DNA of 64,000 bases from a bacterium (GTDB taxonomy: Bacteria; UBA10199; JAIBAG01). A program made the position numbers and the translations under genes. The stretch lies in the NCBI GenBank assembly GCA_019695305.1, contig JAIBAG010000007.1:56542-120541 (forward strand), written 5' to 3'. Each line of letters opens with the position of its first letter. Position 1 is the first letter of the stretch. This document shows positions 60,834 through 64,000 of this stretch, in pieces. The notes below the pieces were generated by a model. The model saw only the letters and a list, made by a program, of their open reading frames with translations, did no database searches and had not been told where the DNA came from.

Positions 60834-63130
60834 ACGTTTGCCCTTTCTTCGGTTTTTGGTTGATGTTTGGCGGCAATTTTAGGCAGGGCCAATTTAACCA
60901 GTTCTTCAATATCCAACACTTCGGTAATGCGACTATGAATAACCATGGTGCCCATCACGCCATCACGGCTACCGGTGTTTTCCAGTTTTACTTCCTGGTA
61001 AACAATGTCCAAAATTTTATCGACCACAAAGCCGATTACAAAATCACCTTTGGCATACACAACAACCTGCAGATTTTTTCCCATGGGAGATAAATCTTGA
61101 GGGCGATCATTACGAGGATGGCTTCTTCTTTCATCAATGACCGATGAAACACGGACTAACGGCATAATTTTTCCGCGATACTGAATCACCTCGGTACTGC
61201 CCGATACTTCAACTGAAGCGATGGGAAATTCTTCCAAACGAGAGACCGTTGAAAGAGGAATAGCCATACGACCATCATCAGGTCCACGGAATAAAAGAAC
61301 AGCTTCGGAGTAGTTGCCATGAGCACTAGCTTCATGATGAGCTTCATCAAAAGCTTTGGTGCGCGATTTATCAAGAATGGACGATACTTTGGCAATGTTC
61401 ACAATATCCAAAATAAGAGCTACGCAGCCATCGCCCATAATGGTGGCGCCGGCAAAGACCGATAAATCTTTTAATTGTTTGCCCAAAGGTTTAACCACAA
61501 TTTCTTGTGTGTCGCGCACTTCGTCTACAACCAGCCCAAACGATTGTCCGTCGGCTTGCAGCACCACAATATTAAGTGTGTGGCCACGTTTAGCTTCGGC
61601 TTTTAATGTTTGGTTTAAATAAACAATGGGCAACAGCTTGCCGCGTAAGCGGTAAACAGGTACGCCCTGAAACGTTTCAATTTTGGTTTTTGCTTCTTCA
61701 TCATTTAATCCCACCAGTTCCAAAAGATTGGCTTGAGGGATGGCGTAGCGATTGCCACCGCAGGTAACAAGAAGGGCGGGAATAATAGCCAGTGTGAGAG
61801 GTACTTTGATACGTAAGGTTGTGCCTTGACCTGGTTTGCTTTGAATATCAATCACGCCACCAATGCGCTCAATGTTAGTGCGTACCACATCCATACCTAC
61901 ACCACGGCCCGATACATTGGTTACTTTTTCGGCCGTAGAAAAACCGGGCAAAAAGATGAGGCTTAAAATTTCACGTTCGCCCATTTTAGCAGCTTGTTCG
62001 GGCGTAATAAGTCCTTTAGAAATAGCTTTGTCTTTAATTTTATCGGGATGAATTCCACCCCCATCGTCCACAATTTCAATAATAACCTGACCACCTTCGT
62101 GATAGGCTTTTAAGCTTAAAACACCTTCTTCATTTTTTCCGGCAGCTTTGCGTTTATCCGGGCTTTCAATGCCATGGTCTACCGAGTTGCGTACAATGTG
62201 TGTGAGCGGATCTTTCATGGCTTCAATCAGCGTTTTATCCAGTTCAGTTTCTTTACCAATCATTTCCAGGCGTACCTTTTTTCCGCAGCTGGCGGCCAAA
62301 TCGCGTACCACGCGCGGAAATTTGCTCCAGACGTTACCGATGGGTTGCATACGCGTTTTCATCACGCCTTCCTGTAATTCCGATGTTATGAGATTAAGTC
62401 GTTGCGATACGCTCACTAAATTGGAATCTTCCTGTTTCGACATGAACTGAACAATTTGATTGCGCGATAAAACCAGTTCGCCAACAAGGTTCATTAATTT
62501 ATCAAGCAAGCTCACATCTACACGAATAGCGGTATCGGCCACACTCACGCCATGAGATGCTTCGGCGGGAGCAGGGGCTGCTTTTGCGGCTACAGCTTGA
62601 ACGCTTGCAGCAGCTTCTGTTTTTACTTCGGGAGCTGGTGCTTCGGGTTGTGGAGCTGCAGGGGCTGTTTCTTGAGGTGCGGCTTCCTGCTTTTGTTCCG
62701 GCGCTGGCGCAGGTGCACTGGCTGCGGGGGCTAAAGCCGCTCCATCATCAGTTTGTAACTGTGTTAATAAGGTAATAAGTTCACTGTGATCGGCATTGCC
62801 GTCACTTTGTGTTTGTTCAATATTGCCCAACATGGCGCGAATAGCATCTACAAGAGAGAGAAGGGCGCTGGTGCGAGGTGCATTGAGCTGAATTTTTCCA
62901 TCGCGCAATTTACCCAAAAGGTTTTCGCCCACGTGCGTTACTTTTTCCAAATTACCAAAACCTAAAAAACCGCAGGTGCCTTTAATGGTGTGAACGGCTC
63001 TAAAAATGGAAGACAAAAGTTCTCTATTGGTGGGATCTTGTTCTAAAACCACGAAATCACGATCTAAACGATCGAGGTTTTCGGTAGATTCCATCAAAAA
63101 TTCTTTTAGTAATTCGTCCATTTCTCCCAT
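60830..63130 (-). CDS. cheA: CheA, chemotaxis histidine kinase with two CheW domains
   Basis: A 766-aa kinase. HPt domain at 1-105 with FRAVHTIKGTCGFLGF (phospho-acceptor His near 48), an Ala/Pro-rich linker at about 135-195 in place of a recognisable P2, the dimerisation/HATPase region (HIVRNSVDHGIE, VDDGGGI, GRGVGMDVV), then two consecutive CheW-like domains (about 470-605 and 615-750). AAAGGAG precedes the start. The tandem CheW domain is a variant of the usual single P5. Confidence 0.95.
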   Translation of the reverse strand: MGEMDELLKEFLMESTENLDRLDRDFVVLEQDPTNRELLSSIFRAVHTIKGTCGFLGFGNLEKVTHVGENLLGKLRDGKIQLNAPRTSALLSLVDAIRAMLGNIEQTQSDGNADHSELITLLTQLQTDDGAALAPAASAPAPAPEQKQEAAPQETAPAAPQPEAPAPEVKTEAAASVQAVAAKAAPAPAEASHGVSVADTAIRVDVSLLDKLMNLVGELVLSRNQIVQFMSKQEDSNLVSVSQRLNLITSELQEGVMKTRMQPIGNVWSKFPRVVRDLAASCGKKVRLEMIGKETELDKTLIEAMKDPLTHIVRNSVDHGIESPDKRKAAGKNEEGVLSLKAYHEGGQVIIEIVDDGGGIHPDKIKDKAISKGLITPEQAAKMGEREILSLIFLPGFSTAEKVTNVSGRGVGMDVVRTNIERIGGVIDIQSKPGQGTTLRIKVPLTLAIIPALLVTCGGNRYAIPQANLLELVGLNDEEAKTKIETFQGVPVYRLRGKLLPIVYLNQTLKAEAKRGHTLNIVVLQADGQSFGLVVDEVRDTQEIVVKPLGKQLKDLSVFAGATIMGDGCVALILDIVNIAKVSSILDKSRTKAFDEAHHEASAHGNYSEAVLLFRGPDDGRMAIPLSTVSRLEEFPIASVEVSGSTEVIQYRGKIMPLVRVSSVIDERRSHPRNDRPQDLSPMGKNLQVVVYAKGDFVIGFVVDKILDIVYQEVKLENTGSRDGVMGTMVIHSRITEVLDIEELVKLALPKIAAKHQPKTEERANV

Positions 63131-63155
63131 AACATCTCCTTTAGTGCTTAACCCT

Positions 63156-63728
63156 TTATCGGTCCGGGCTAATAGTTTCAGCCAACGCTTCTAAGAGTTC
63201 TCCCTTTTTAAAAGGTTTGTGCACCACTGATACTTCTTCTGTTTCACGAATTTTTTTAAATTCATCACTATCGGCAAAAGCGGTAGAAAAAATAACCGGA
63301 GCTTTAAGGCCGTTTTTTCTCATTTCATAAAAAGCGGTAAAGCCGTTTTCGTCAGGCATGATTACGTCTAAAATAACGACATCAATTTCTTTCCCATGCT
63401 TTTTCGCGATTTCAACAGCGCTTGTTACATTGTTAGCGCTCAACACATTAATACCTAAGGGCTGTAATAAATCGGTTACCAGACTGTGCATGATGGGATC
63501 ATCATCAACGGCTAAAACGGTTGTTATTTTGTGTGATTGATAGGAATCTTCGTTTGTGAGTAAGTTTTTTTGAGAATCAAGCCAGCTTGTTATTTTGTCT
63601 TCAGGAACGCGCCATTGAGAACCCACGCGTACGGCAGGCAGTGTGCCTTCCTTAATTTTTTTATAGATCGTTTGAGGTGTTAAACTTAATCGGGCCGCCA
63701 CCTCAGCAATGGTTAAAAGCTTTTCCAT
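63156..63728 (-). CDS. HTH-receiver response regulator
   Basis: A 190-aa protein with an excisionase-type helix-turn-helix at residues 1-52 (TIAEVAARLSLTPQTIYKKIKEGTLPAVRVGSQWRV) and a receiver at about 70-190 (VLAVDDDPIMHSLV, VVILDVIMPDENG with the acceptor Asp, VVHKPFKKG with the Lys). DNA-binding domain first and receiver second is the reverse of most response regulators. It heads the chemotaxis operon. The longer frame upstream would include the promoter, so the ATG at 63728 is preferred. Confidence 0.85.
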   Translation of the reverse strand: MEKLLTIAEVAARLSLTPQTIYKKIKEGTLPAVRVGSQWRVPEDKITSWLDSQKNLLTNEDSYQSHKITTVLAVDDDPIMHSLVTDLLQPLGINVLSANNVTSAVEIAKKHGKEIDVVILDVIMPDENGFTAFYEMRKNGLKAPVIFSTAFADSDEFKKIRETEEVSVVHKPFKKGELLEALAETISPDR

Positions 63729-63744
63729 ATGTGCTTTATGCTTA

Positions 63745-63760
63745 AGCAATGTCAGTGCCA
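63745..63760 (-). promoter_or_regulatory. Sigma-54 promoter of the chemotaxis operon
   Basis: Reading on the minus strand, TGGCAC, five bases, TTGCT matches the -24/-12 consensus with exact ten-base GG-to-GC spacing. From the -12 C at 63746 the start should be near 63734, leaving a six-base leader before the ATG at 63728, with no ribosome site. Confidence 0.75.
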
Positions 63761-63884
63761 AATGACGGAGATTTGTAAGTGAAAGCCCTACATCTAAAAA
63801 AATAAATAAAATCAATTATTTAAGAATAAATCACCTGAATCATAGTGAAACAGCATGATTTAAAATGAATAAGGGAGGGTACGT

Positions 63885-64000
63885 TCAAGGTGGAAGTGCA
63901 CCACTACGTAATTTTTTGAGTATTTCCGCAGGAGTATAAAAGTCTAAACATTTTCTCGGTCTATGGTTGAGACGATGTTCGACGAGAAGAATATCCTTTT
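63885..64000 (-). mobile_element. IS30-family transposase, C-terminal fragment (element continues past the window)
   Basis: The last 37 codons of a frame entering from the right edge read LLVEHRLNHRPRKCLDFYTPAEILKKL, which matches the conserved LN-RPRK-L-x-TP-E end of IS30-type DDE transposases. The stop is at 63885. A terminal inverted repeat should lie a little beyond the stop but cannot be defined without the other end. The insertion lies upstream of the chemotaxis promoter rather than within a gene. Confidence 0.7.

Noticed and set aside
62552..62775. Cys/Gly-rich plus-strand frames over cheA
   Set aside because: They are antisense to the Ala/Pro-rich linker of CheA, whose GC-rich repeats produce open shadow frames.
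63729..63815. Longer N-terminus for the HTH-receiver protein
   Set aside because: It would make the consensus sigma-54 promoter part of the coding sequence, and the added residues do not resemble anything before the HTH domain.
1..64000. CRISPR arrays, tRNA or rRNA genes, prophage
   Set aside because: No regularly spaced direct repeats, no tRNA-like arms in the intergenic gaps, no rRNA-like sequence and no phage structural genes were seen.

Overview
The window comes from a low-GC, gene-dense Gram-negative bacterium with a polar-type flagellar regulatory set (FlhF, FlhG, FliA and sigma-54 promoters). It also carries CheX-type phosphatases, a MotE-like protein, Maf/TPR glycosylation proteins and an OprB-type porin. 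Together these suggest a deltaproteobacterial-grade lineage (Bdellovibrionota, Desulfobacterota or a related candidate phylum). This is inference from gene content; there is no rRNA gene or other taxonomic marker to settle it.

Layout. (1) 1-9308 is a surface-sugar locus. A tight minus-strand operon runs pseB-pseC-formyltransferase-pseG-pseI, then a second DegT aminotransferase, a WbqC-like protein and two methyltransferases; pseF is divergent. A formyltransferase stands where the acetyltransferase PseH is normally found. (2) 9370-31231 is a nearly complete flagellar export, basal-body and hook locus: flgBC-fliEFGHIJ-motE-like-fliK-flgDE-fliL, a terminator, then fliMNOPQR-flhBAFG-fliA. Sigma-54 promoters lie before flgB and before fliM. 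(3) 31233-38438 is a glycosylation module: two glycosyltransferase-TPR proteins, a TPR protein, a Maf (DUF115) protein, a GT4-type glycosyltransferase and a 58-aa protein. The simplest reading is that regions 1 and 3 make and attach a pseudaminic-acid-type sugar to flagellin. (4) 38471-43854 is a compact signalling island of HDOD, membrane PAS histidine kinase, Rcp1-type receiver, receiver-kinase hybrid, second HDOD and a CheD-like protein lacking the catalytic Cys and His. (5) 43959-51079 holds general genes: patatin, an HU/IHF protein, dprA, a cobA-hemD fusion, an E2-type acyltransferase, a nucleotidyltransferase plus small basic protein, queF, DUF309 and an NfuA-like protein. (6) 51128-63728 is a minus-strand chemotaxis locus: HTH-receiver regulator, cheA (two CheW domains), cheW, an OprB porin, an MCP with C-terminal hemerythrin, a second MCP, cheY, cheB, cheR, cheY, cheX and a CheX-like protein. 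A near-consensus sigma-54 promoter precedes it. (7) The right edge carries the 3' end of an IS30-type transposase.

How it fits together. Three close matches to the sigma-54 -24/-12 consensus sit ahead of the two flagellar operons and the chemotaxis operon, so flagellar assembly and chemotaxis are probably co-regulated, with FliA (sigma-28) acting later. Flagellin, motAB, rod/ring genes and sigma-54 activators are not in the window. The items most worth a second look are the HDOD/kinase/CheD-like island, the formyl variant of the Pse pathway, the near-leaderless sigma-54 transcripts, FliM without its CheY-binding N-terminal motif, the hemerythrin chemoreceptor, and a small secreted protein encoded head-on against oprB with a sigma-28-like promoter.
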